DNA of 64,000 nucleotides from Corallococcus caeni (lineage in GTDB: Bacteria > Myxococcota > Myxococcia > Myxococcales > Myxococcaceae), in contig NZ_BTTW01000010.1 in NCBI RefSeq assembly GCF_036245865.1, forward strand, positions 186,001-250,000, in the 5' to 3' direction. Position numbers and translations under genes: made by a program. Numbering within the stretch: position 1 is the first letter of the stretch; every line of letters begins with the position of its first letter. The notes below the pieces were generated by a model that made no database searches, had not been told where the DNA came from, and saw nothing but the letters and a program-made list of their open reading frames with translations. Of the stretch, positions 26,515-37,139 are shown in pieces.

Positions 26515-26530
26515 AGGCCCGCGACGTGCG

Positions 26531-27472
26531 TCACGGCGTCAGCGCGGTCCAGTCGCTGTTGGGCACGGAGACGGCGAAGTTGTACGTGCCGTTGGTCCAG
26601 CACAGGCCGTAGGGCCCCAGCTGGCTGCTGTTGCTGGTGGTGAGCGCGGGCCATGCGCTCACCGTGTAGACCTGGATGCCGGAGGCGCGCACGCGCGGGA
26701 ACGCGGGGCAGCGCTGCGCCACGTCCATCAGGTAGTGCGACTCCCACATCGTCCAGCCCGTGGCGAAGCCGGAGTTGCCGCAGATGGGCGTCAGCTTCTC
26801 CTCCCACAGGCCTTGCGTGAAGTTGTAGAGCAGCCCGTGCGCGCAGCCGCCGCCGTCCTTGTAGACCTCCGTGAAGTAGCGCTCCTCGCCGTCCAGCACG
26901 CGCACGTACTTGCCCTTCCACGTCGCGTCCATGCCCTCGAAGGTCTGCCAGCCCGTGGCGCCGTCGAAGCCGCAGTGGTCCCAGAAGCCGTGCGCGTGCG
27001 CCGTCGTCGCCATGCCCGAATAGCGCCAGTGCGCCGTCACCGTCTCCACGCACACGTTGCCCGCCGGCATGTGCGTGGGCGCATAGATGGTCGTCCCCAC
27101 CGCGTTGTCCGGGATGACCAGGTCCGTCTGCGCGTCGTTGGCCGCGAAGATGCCCTGGCCCTGGTTCACCCAGAAGCCCCGGTCCCCGGAGCCCGGGAAG
27201 ATGTCCGGGATGGGGTCGCGCGGCCGCGGCCGGCTGGAGCGCTCCGGCAGCCGCGCCGCCGCGCCCTTCAACACCTCGTTCGCCTGCGGCTGCGTGTTGG
27301 GAAGCGCCCGGCCATGCACCGACTCGTCGAAGGGCTCCGGCGCCGCCGTCAGCTCCTGCCCCTCCGGCACCGGCACGCCGTACGGCAGATGGACGGTCGC
27401 GTCCTCCGCCAGCACCGGCGCGCCCACCAGCCCCACCACCACCGTCACGGCCTTCCACGACGTTCCACGCAT
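26531..27472 (-). CDS. Exported hypothetical protein
   Basis: The 313-residue precursor has a signal peptide (about residues 1-22, ending VLA-ED). The mature part is rich in aromatic residues, Gly and paired Cys (CVETV, HCGFD, GGGCAHG, ICGNS, RCPAF, LCWTN), which suggests a disulfide-bonded beta fold. I recognise no named domain. Its ribosome site lies inside a hairpin (27480-27503) and an AT-rich probable promoter precedes it. It converges on the Cys-rich lipoprotein gene with 16 bp between stops. Confidence 0.82.
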   Translation of the reverse strand: MRGTSWKAVTVVVGLVGAPVLAEDATVHLPYGVPVPEGQELTAAPEPFDESVHGRALPNTQPQANEVLKGAAARLPERSSRPRPRDPIPDIFPGSGDRGFWVNQGQGIFAANDAQTDLVIPDNAVGTTIYAPTHMPAGNVCVETVTAHWRYSGMATTAHAHGFWDHCGFDGATGWQTFEGMDATWKGKYVRVLDGEERYFTEVYKDGGGCAHGLLYNFTQGLWEEKLTPICGNSGFATGWTMWESHYLMDVAQRCPAFPRVRASGIQVYTVSAWPALTTSNSSQLGPYGLCWTNGTYNFAVSVPNSDWTALTP

Positions 27473-27479
27473 GTGTCGT

Positions 27480-27503
27480 CCCTCTCGGTTGGAGTTGAGA
27501 GGG
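27480..27503 (-). promoter_or_regulatory. Hairpin hiding the ribosome-binding site of the exported protein gene
   Basis: On the reverse strand CCCTCTC (27503-27497) pairs perfectly with GAGAGGG (27486-27480) across a 10-nt loop. GAGAGGG is the Shine-Dalgarno element, 7 bp before the ATG at 27472, so the folded RNA would block translation. Confidence 0.5.
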
Positions 27504-27541
27504 ATTAAAACAGATTAAGCAGTAAAATTAGCAATAGTGGA
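27504..27541 (-). promoter_or_regulatory. AT-rich probable promoter region
   Basis: About 38 bp of strongly A/T-rich sequence (only about a third G+C) sits between the DUF429 stop and the exported protein gene, with several TTAAT/TAATTT elements on the reverse strand. No single -35/-10 pair stands out. Confidence 0.4.
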
Positions 27542-28258
27542 TTACCGCCGAGTGGCCAGGTCCAGGATGCGCCCCTCGCGCAGCGTCCCGTCCGCGTCCT
27601 GCGTGAGGGGCAGGCCCACCGCGGTGACGTCCCCGGGCCGCGTGCGCGTGCGCCAGGCCAGCCAGGCGCAGAGCGCGGCGTCCAGCTGGTCGTGCGTGCA
27701 CGTCCCCGCGTCGCTGAAGCGCAGGCCGGCGGACTCCAGCAGGGCCTGCCTCCGGGCGCGTCCTTCGGGCGAGGCCTTTGCCCCCAACTTCTCCACAGCC
27801 AGCGCGCGCCAGGTGGCGCCGGGGAAGGCCTCGAAGAGGCGCGCGTGGGACAGCGCCGGTGTGTCCAGGTCCAGCATGGGCACCCGGGCCTGGGCCCGCA
27901 GCGCGGCGAACAGCAGCACGCTGCCGCGCACGAAGCCCGCGAAGGGTGCTCCGGGCAGGGGCAGCGCGTCCGGCGTGCGGCCCGGAGCTCGCAGCTTGCG
28001 CTCCGCGTCCCGCACGCGCTCGCCGGGGTTCGCCAGCGCCTGCGGCCCGTCCACCACCGCGACGTCGCCGGGCTGGAGGGCGAAGGCCTCCGCGAGCGCC
28101 TCCGGGTCCAGCCCGTGACCCGGCCGTGGCGCGGGCCAGACGCGCTGGGAGAAGCGCACGCGGCCGTCCCCGTCCACGACGGCCTCATCCACGGGGCGGG
28201 GGGCGCGGGCGAACGGGTCCGTCAGGTCCCAGCCCACGAAGCGGAGCGCGTCCGTCAT
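27542..28258 (-). CDS. DUF429 family protein (predicted RNase H-like fold)
   Basis: I chose the ATG at 28258, preceded by AGGAAGG 6 bp upstream. The 238-residue protein opens FVGWDLTDPFAR, with the acidic residue of the first strand. It then has AVVDGPQAL and, near the C-terminus, THDQLDAALCAWLA. These are the conserved acidic positions of DUF429, a family predicted to have an RNase H-like nuclease fold. No activity has been shown for the group as far as I know. It is divergent from the aldo/keto reductase gene. Confidence 0.85.
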   Translation of the reverse strand: MTDALRFVGWDLTDPFARAPRPVDEAVVDGDGRVRFSQRVWPAPRPGHGLDPEALAEAFALQPGDVAVVDGPQALANPGERVRDAERKLRAPGRTPDALPLPGAPFAGFVRGSVLLFAALRAQARVPMLDLDTPALSHARLFEAFPGATWRALAVEKLGAKASPEGRARRQALLESAGLRFSDAGTCTHDQLDAALCAWLAWRTRTRPGDVTAVGLPLTQDADGTLREGRILDLATRR

Positions 28259-28336
28259 CGCGTGCCTTCCTGCTGCGGGGCCGTGCACCGGACGTTAAGA
28301 GGGGCCGCCTTCACTTCCACCCAAGGTGACACGCAC

Positions 28337-29356
28337 ATGCACTACCGTCCGCTGGGCCGCACCGGCCTGTTTGTCTCTGAACTGTGTTTCGGCGCCATGA
28401 CCTTCGGTGGCGAGGGCTTCTGGAAGAACATCGGGCAGCAGGGACAGGCGGAGGCCGACGCGCTGGTGGGCCGGTGCCTGGACGCGGGCATCAACTTCTT
28501 CGACACCGCGAACGTGTATTCGTACGGGCAGTCGGAGGAGCTGCTCGGCAAGGCGTTGGCGGCGAAGCGGTCGCAGGTGGTGCTGGCCACCAAGGTGCGC
28601 GGCCGCATGGGCCCGGGCCAGAACGAGGTGGGCCTGTCGCGCTACCACATCTTCGACTCCGTGCACGCCAGCCTGAAGCGCCTGGGCACGGACCACATCG
28701 ACCTCTTGCAGATCCACGGCTACGACGCGGCCACCCCGCTGGATGAGACGCTGCGCGCGCTGGACGACCTCGTGCGCGAGGGCAAGGTGCGCTACCTGGG
28801 CGCGTCCAACCTGGCCGCGTGGCAGCTGATGAAGGCGCTGGGCCTGAGCGACCACCGCGGCCTGTCCCGCTTCGAATCGCTCCAGGCGTACTACTCCATC
28901 GCCGGCCGCGACCTGGAGCGGGAGCTGGTGCCGCTGATGAAGGACCAGCAGGTGGGCCTGATGGTGTGGAGCCCGCTCGCGGGCGGCTTCCTGTCCGGCA
29001 AGTACCGCCGCGGCGCCGAAGGCCCCGAGGGCGCCCGCCGCACCGCCTTCGACTTCCCGCCCGTGGACCGCGAGCGCGCGTACAACGCCATCGACGTGAT
29101 GGACGCGGTGGCGAAGGAGACGGGCACCACCGTGGCGCGCGTGGCGCTCGCGTGGCTGCTGCACCAGCCGCACGTCACCACCGTCATCCTGGGCGCCAAG
29201 ACGCAGGCCCAGCTGGACGACAACCTGGCCGCGTCCGAGCTGCGCCTCAGCCCCGAGCAGCTCTCGAAGCTGGACGCCGTCTCCAAGCTGCCCGCCGAGT
29301 ACCCCGGCTGGATGGTGGAGCGTCAGAACGCGGACCGCTTCCCCCCGGCCCGCTGA
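28337..29356 (+). CDS. Aldo/keto reductase
   Basis: The 339-residue NADPH-dependent oxidoreductase starts at ATG 28337 with AAGGTG upstream. The TIM-barrel signatures are present: MHYRPLGRTGLFVSELCFGAMTFG, FFDTANVYSYGQSEELLG with the catalytic Asp and Tyr, VVLATKVRG with the Lys, LLQIHGYD with the His, and the C-terminal VILGAKTQAQLDDNLAA that binds the cofactor phosphate. It resembles the YajO/YghZ-like general aldehyde reductases. It appears to be a single-gene unit. Confidence 0.95.
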   Translation: MHYRPLGRTGLFVSELCFGAMTFGGEGFWKNIGQQGQAEADALVGRCLDAGINFFDTANVYSYGQSEELLGKALAAKRSQVVLATKVRGRMGPGQNEVGLSRYHIFDSVHASLKRLGTDHIDLLQIHGYDAATPLDETLRALDDLVREGKVRYLGASNLAAWQLMKALGLSDHRGLSRFESLQAYYSIAGRDLERELVPLMKDQQVGLMVWSPLAGGFLSGKYRRGAEGPEGARRTAFDFPPVDRERAYNAIDVMDAVAKETGTTVARVALAWLLHQPHVTTVILGAKTQAQLDDNLAASELRLSPEQLSKLDAVSKLPAEYPGWMVERQNADRFPPAR

Positions 29357-29787
29357 GCCCGTTGCTCCCGGAGTCCCATTCGTACGGAGTTTTCCATCAT
29401 CGCTGGATGGACCCGACCCGCTGCGTTCCCACGACGCACCGTGTGAGCGCGGTGCGTCTGCCCCTACGCCTTGTCTGGGACGGCAGGCGCCGCATGACGC
29501 GGGAGCGCCTGCGAGTCCGATGGCGAAAGACACCGACGGTGTTTGGGATTGGGACGGACTTCCAATATCTTGGGGACTGCGAAGCGTTCGGTCACTCGAG
29601 CGCGTTCCATGGGGCCCACGCGCCTGTCCGGCAGCACACCTGTGCGGTCGGCATCCACGTGGAAGGAGCACGGTCGCCCGGATGACCTTGGAGGTCCGGT
29701 GTGCGGCGGCTCTGATGCTTCATGGGGGGCCTGTCCGGGCCCCGGGTCACTCCCGGGGCCCGGGTAACCTTTCCCGGTGCCGAGCGG
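29357..29787. other. Non-coding gap with a 12-bp perfect hairpin
   Basis: I see no convincing gene in this 431-bp stretch; the short open frames lack ribosome sites and resemble nothing known. A perfect 12-bp stem (arms 29735-29746 and 29752-29763, 5-nt loop) lies 25 bp past the end of the GIN-domain gene. It may terminate that gene, although neither side has a T tract. Confidence 0.55.
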
Positions 29788-30510
29788 CTAGTTCGACGTG
29801 TCCAGGCGCGAGCCGCCGCTGACCTCCAGGTCGGCGTTCTGCGGCCGCTTCGACAGGCGGATGATGCTGCCGCCGGACGCTTCGCCCGAGACGCTGTCGG
29901 AGGCGTTGGCCTCCACGATGGCGCCGCCGCTGGCGTCCACGTCCAGGGTGGTGACGCCCTGGAGCTGCTGAGCGTGGAGCTGCGAGCCGCCGCTGACCTC
30001 GGCATCCAGCTCCCGCGCGCGGCCGGTCATGGTGATTTCGGCGCCGCCGCTGGCCTCGGCGTCCACCTTCTTGGCGTCCACGCCGCGCACGGTGAGCACC
30101 GCGCCGCCGCTGGCCTCGGCGTCGAACTCGTCGGACGCGGTGACGTCGGCGTTCATGCGGCCGCCGCCGCTGACCTCCACATGGTCGATGCGGGGCGAGG
30201 ACACGATGATCTTCACCCGGCCGTTGAGGCCGCTCCAGCCCTTGCGCTCCACGCGCGTGGTGAGGATGCCGTCCTCCACCTCCAGCTGGATGCGGGAGAG
30301 GTTTTCAGAGGAGCCCTCCAGGCGGACGGACTTGGGGCCCACCTTCACCTCCGCCTGCATGCCGTGGCCCACGGAGACGCCGTGGAAGTCCGCCACCTGG
30401 CGCGTCTCGCCCGAGCCCTGGGAGGGCTTGGTCGCGTCCTCCGCGTGGGCGGTGCAGGCGGTGGTGGCGAAGCAGCAGGCGGCGAGCAGGGAAAGCGAGG
30501 ACATCCTCAT
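29788..30510 (-). CDS. Head GIN (DUF2807) domain lipoprotein or exported protein
   Basis: The 240-residue precursor begins with a signal sequence containing LLAACCFATTAC, which could be a lipobox (Cys19) or a plain cleavage site. The mature part is a DUF2807 beta-helix with GxxVSxGxxMxAEVKVGP at the front. Later come repeated V/A-SGG turns at intervals of about 20 residues (VSGGGR, ASGGAV, ASGGAE, VSGGSQ, ASGGAI, ASGGSI, VSGGSR). Such proteins are adhesin-like or regulatory surface proteins of unknown partner. CGGAG precedes the ATG by 6-7 bp. Confidence 0.9.
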   Translation of the reverse strand: MRMSSLSLLAACCFATTACTAHAEDATKPSQGSGETRQVADFHGVSVGHGMQAEVKVGPKSVRLEGSSENLSRIQLEVEDGILTTRVERKGWSGLNGRVKIIVSSPRIDHVEVSGGGRMNADVTASDEFDAEASGGAVLTVRGVDAKKVDAEASGGAEITMTGRARELDAEVSGGSQLHAQQLQGVTTLDVDASGGAIVEANASDSVSGEASGGSIIRLSKRPQNADLEVSGGSRLDTSN

Positions 30511-30631
30511 GGTCGGCTCCGGGCGAAGCGCGAGGACGTGGAAGCACGTCCGGGCGGAATGCCTCGAGTACGGAGGACGCCGTAGGACGATTGCGTGAGG
30601 GAGGCGGAACCTGTCCGACAGTCGGACCGGT

Positions 30632-33715
<3,084 letters not shown>

Positions 33716-33813
33716 TGAAGGGGTCCGACTCTACACCGGGGCAGGCACCGGCGCGAAAGGCCCGGACCCCCGTTTCTGGCCGGATGCCAGGGTTTACGGG
33801 GAGCTACCGACAA

Positions 33814-34386
33814 TCATGCGGCGGGGGAAGGGGGCAGCAACTCACGGACCTCGCGGGCGAAACCCGGCACGCTGCGCGCCAACCCGCTCAGGAGCCTCGT
33901 CAGGGAGAGGGGTGGATTGCGCAGGGCCTCGGCCTGGGCCCGGAGCATCTCCAACACCGTCTCGGGTGCCTGGCTGAGCAGGTGTTGAAGGAAGGTGTCG
34001 GGGTCCTGGGCCTGGAGCGTCGCGGGCAGGTGTTGCTTCTCGAAGTCCCGCAGGTTGTTCGTGACGAGCGTCTGGGCGCCCACGTGGCCCGCGGCGGCGA
34101 GGACGTGCCGGTCCTTCTCATGGTGGGTCATGGAGGCGATGAGCCCCTCATGGCCTGTCACCATGGCCTCGGGAAAGGCCGCCTTCATGGCGGCCACGCG
34201 CCGTGCGGCCTTCTCTTCCGGCAACCCGATGGCCTTGACGAGGTTGCGGCGCGTCTCCTCGAGGATGAGCTCCGTCCAATGAATCTGGATGAGCCCTTCA
34301 TGCGCCGCGCTCAACAACGTGTCGCAGACGGTGAGGGGAATCAGGACGTTCGCGTCGAGGACGACAGGAAACGGAGCATGAATCAC
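33814..34386 (-). CDS. PIN domain protein, probable toxin of a toxin-antitoxin pair
   Basis: This 190-residue PIN-fold protein has the acidic residues of the RNase site: Asp11 in VVLDANVL, Glu residues in LILEETRRN, and Asp in KDRHVLAAA and NNLRDF. It resembles VapC-like PIN_3 proteins but is longer than a typical VapC (about 130) owing to a C-terminal helical tail. It follows the excisionase-like HTH gene by 23 bp on the same strand, in the usual antitoxin-then-toxin order. Cleavage of tRNA or mRNA is inferred from the family. Confidence 0.85.
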   Translation of the reverse strand: MIHAPFPVVLDANVLIPLTVCDTLLSAAHEGLIQIHWTELILEETRRNLVKAIGLPEEKAARRVAAMKAAFPEAMVTGHEGLIASMTHHEKDRHVLAAAGHVGAQTLVTNNLRDFEKQHLPATLQAQDPDTFLQHLLSQAPETVLEMLRAQAEALRNPPLSLTRLLSGLARSVPGFAREVRELLPPSPAA

Positions 34387-34409
34387 GGGGTGGGGCGTCC
34401 TCGCGATCC

Positions 34410-34901
34410 TCAGTCGAGCTCGGGATAGCCCCCGGCGTCCTGGCTCTCGCGCATCATCGCGTCGAGCTGGGAGCGGCGGTCGGACTTCTGCCGTGCGCGG
34501 TACTCGAGGACGTCCTTGCTGTAGACGCGACGATGGGTGCCCGTGCGGTGGAAGGGGATGCGGCCCTCGTCGAGCAGCTGCACCAGGTACTGCCGCGAGA
34601 CGTTGAGCAGGTTCGCGGCCTGCTGGGTCGTGAGCTCCTTGTGGACGGGGACCACGGTGACCGCGTCCCCCGACGCGAGGATGGCGAGCAGCTGCTGCAT
34701 CAGCGCGAGCACCTCCGTCGGCAGCGGCACGGATTCATGGTTGGGCCCCAGCAGTGAGAAGAGCGGGTGCCCGCCACCCTTGTCGCTCAGCTCCCGGGTG
34801 ATGAGCTGCGCGAGCTTCCGCACCTGCTCCAGCGTCACGTCGCTGGCGGCGACAGGCTCCGACGCCCGGGGCGGAAGGTCATTGGCGGTGGGCGAAGTCA
34901 C
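34410..34901 (-). CDS. Excisionase-like helix-turn-helix protein, probable antitoxin
   Basis: The GTG at 34901 has GGAGG 6-7 bp upstream and is preferred to the ATG at 34925. The 163-residue protein has a helical N-terminal half. Its second half holds an excisionase/MerR-type HTH: LTTQQAANLLNVSRQYLVQLLDEG followed by HRRVYSKDVLEYRAR. Pairs of such an HTH protein with a downstream PIN protein are known as type II toxin-antitoxin modules. It should bind its own promoter and neutralise the PIN protein, probably through the acidic C-terminus. Confidence 0.83.
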   Translation of the reverse strand: MTSPTANDLPPRASEPVAASDVTLEQVRKLAQLITRELSDKGGGHPLFSLLGPNHESVPLPTEVLALMQQLLAILASGDAVTVVPVHKELTTQQAANLLNVSRQYLVQLLDEGRIPFHRTGTHRRVYSKDVLEYRARQKSDRRSQLDAMMRESQDAGGYPELD

Positions 34902-34967
34902 GGGGTGCCTCCAGGCGCGGGCCATCCGGAATCATGGCCATATCCAACGCAAACGCAAGGAGACCCC

Positions 34968-34994
34968 ATGAACGTCGTCAGGATGTCACCCTGA
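34968..34994 (+). CDS. Eight-codon minicistron before the RNase R-like gene
   Basis: AAGGAG (34957-34962) lies 5 bp before an ATG that opens a frame of only eight sense codons (MNVVRMSP) ending in TGA at 34992-34994. This is the best ribosome site in the area; the large gene that begins 19 bp later has none of its own. It may load ribosomes that re-initiate downstream, or regulate the gene as a leader. Confidence 0.4.
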   Translation: MNVVRMSP

Positions 34995-35013
34995 CAGGCG
35001 TCCCAACCGCAAC

Positions 35014-36963
35014 ATGCATCCCAGGATCTCCCCGCCCACCCTGCAGGTGGGCTACGACGGCGCCGACATGGACACCTCCGCCTCCCCGCGCACCGTCACC
35101 GGCCGCGTCGACGTGCATCCCCGTGGCTTCGGCTTCCTCACCGTGCAGAAGCCCGGCACCCCGGAGGTGCTGTCCGCCTTCATCACGCCTCCGGACCTGA
35201 ACCCCCTCTTCGCGGGCGACATCGTCTCCGCCACGGTGACGGCCTCCGGCGAGGGCCGGTGGACCGCGTCCGGCCTGTCGCTGGTGGAGCGCACCCGCAC
35301 CGTCGTCTACGGCGAGGTCGTGTCGCGCAAGGGCGCCTTCTTCCTGCGCATCGACAAGGAGGTCTCCAACACCGACTGGCCCCTGGACCCGGGCTCCACC
35401 CCCGTCCAGCACAACGACGCCGTCGTGGCCCGCATCGCGGAGGGCAAGGTCGTCCTCGTCTACAAGCTGGAGCCCGGCGCGGACCGCTCCCTGGAGCGCG
35501 TCATCGCCCGCCACGGCCTCCACCGGGACTTCCCCCCGGAGGTCATCGAGGAGGCCCTCCGCGCGAAAGAGACGCCCCACGCCCTGGGCGGCGCGCGGCG
35601 CGACCTGCGCTCCATCCCCACCGTCACCGTGGACGCGCCCTCCACGCGCGACATCGACGACGCCATCTCCGTGCTGCCCGCCGGCCCGGACGGCGCCCTG
35701 CGCCTGCTGGTGTCCATCGCGGACGTGGGCGAGTCCGTGCAGGAGGGCACTCCCCTGGACCTGGAGGCCCGCGCCCGCGCCACCAGCGTCTACCTGGCCG
35801 GCCGCGTGCTCCCCATGCTCCCGGAGGAGCTTTCCGCGCACTGGCTCAGCCTGGTCCCCAATGAGGAGCGCCACTGCCTCACCGTCGAGCTGCGCATCGA
35901 CGCGGAGGGCCGCGTTACCGCCGCGGATGTCTATGAAAGCCTCATCCGCTCCTGGGCGCGGCTGAACTACGACGAGGTCGCGGACTTCCTCGATGACGGC
36001 ACCGTGTCCCCCGCCATGGAGCCCGTGCGCGACGCCATGCCCTGGTTCCGTCTGGCCTCCGCGCGGCTCGCCGTGTCCCGCGCGGCCCGCGGCGGCATGG
36101 CCATGTCCCGCGACGAGGCGCGCTTCACCTTCGACACCGCGGGCGCCGTGTCCGGGCTGGCCGGGGAGAAGGACACCTCCGCGCACAACATGATCGAGCG
36201 CTTCATGGTCGCGGCCAATGAAGCCATCGCCTCCTGGCTGATGACCCGCGGCGTGCCCACCGTGTACCGCGTGCACGAACAGCCGGATCCGCAGCGCGTG
36301 GCGGACGTGAACGCGTTCGCGCTGCACTCGGGGTTCGCGGCGGGCTTCGGCGCGCAGCTCACCCCGCTGGCCCTGGCCGCGTTCGACCGGCAGATCGCCG
36401 GAGCGAAGGCGGAGGCCGCGCTGCGCTCCGTGCTGCGCCGTTCGCTGGGTCCGTCCCGCTACACCGTGGTGCCGGGTCCGCACTTCGGGTTGGCCGCGCC
36501 CCTGTACCTGCACTTCACGTCGCCCATCCGCCGGTACGCGGACCTCGCCGTGCACCGGCTCATCAAGGCGTACCTCCACGGCCGGCGCGACTTCGTGCAC
36601 GAGGACCCGGAGATTGAAAAGCTCTCCCAGCACATCAACGTGCGCGCCCGCTCCGCCAACCGCGCGGAGGCGGACCGCCACCACGAGCTGGAGGCGCGCT
36701 TCATGTCCACGCGCATCGGCCAGCAGTTCCCCGCGCGCGTCGTGCGCGTGAAGCCCTTCGGCCTCCTGGCGCAACTGGATGGCATGTGGGTGGAGGGCAT
36801 GGTGCCGGCGGAGGGACTCGCCGGAGGCCCCTACCGTCCGGACGCGCGTGAGCTGTCCATGGTGGGCAAGACGCGGACCTTCACCGTGGGCATGCCCATC
36901 ACCGTGAAGGTCGTCTCCACGGATGAGCAGCTGGGCCGGGTGGAGTTCGCCCTGGTGGAGTAG
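35014..36963 (+). CDS. RNase R/RNase II family exoribonuclease
   Basis: The 649-residue enzyme degrades RNA 3' to 5'. A short cold-shock-like RNA-binding domain (VTGRVDVHPRGFGFLTV) leads into the RNB domain with the magnesium-binding DAPSTRDIDDAI cluster near residue 215. Further on are LHFTSPIRRYADLAVHR and a C-terminal S1 domain (FPARVVRVKPFGLLAQLDGMWVEGMV). It is shorter than E. coli RNase R (about 810), having one cold-shock domain and no basic tail. ATG 35014 and ATG 35068 both lack ribosome sites, so the start is uncertain and may depend on the minicistron just upstream. Confidence 0.93.
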   Translation: MHPRISPPTLQVGYDGADMDTSASPRTVTGRVDVHPRGFGFLTVQKPGTPEVLSAFITPPDLNPLFAGDIVSATVTASGEGRWTASGLSLVERTRTVVYGEVVSRKGAFFLRIDKEVSNTDWPLDPGSTPVQHNDAVVARIAEGKVVLVYKLEPGADRSLERVIARHGLHRDFPPEVIEEALRAKETPHALGGARRDLRSIPTVTVDAPSTRDIDDAISVLPAGPDGALRLLVSIADVGESVQEGTPLDLEARARATSVYLAGRVLPMLPEELSAHWLSLVPNEERHCLTVELRIDAEGRVTAADVYESLIRSWARLNYDEVADFLDDGTVSPAMEPVRDAMPWFRLASARLAVSRAARGGMAMSRDEARFTFDTAGAVSGLAGEKDTSAHNMIERFMVAANEAIASWLMTRGVPTVYRVHEQPDPQRVADVNAFALHSGFAAGFGAQLTPLALAAFDRQIAGAKAEAALRSVLRRSLGPSRYTVVPGPHFGLAAPLYLHFTSPIRRYADLAVHRLIKAYLHGRRDFVHEDPEIEKLSQHINVRARSANRAEADRHHELEARFMSTRIGQQFPARVVRVKPFGLLAQLDGMWVEGMVPAEGLAGGPYRPDARELSMVGKTRTFTVGMPITVKVVSTDEQLGRVEFALVE

Positions 36964-37139
36964 CGCGGGACCCGGTACGGCCTTTCCAGAAAGGGTCCGG
37001 AAAAATAGGTGAACCAGACTCGCGGGCCCGTTTCGTATCCGGTCCGCGAGCGCACCGACTCCGTCATCCGGTCCCGTCCGCGAGCACGTCCTGACTCGAA
37101 GGTCGGCACTCCCATGCGCGGTATGCGCAGGGCATTGCC

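Noticed and set aside
26505-26530. Bidirectional terminator between convergent genes
   Set aside because: Only a 7-bp GC stem is present and neither side has a T tract; support is too weak.
29464-29658. Small reverse-strand gene in the gap after the aldo/keto reductase
   Set aside because: Its 64 codons have no ribosome site, no codon-position bias and no resemblance to known proteins.
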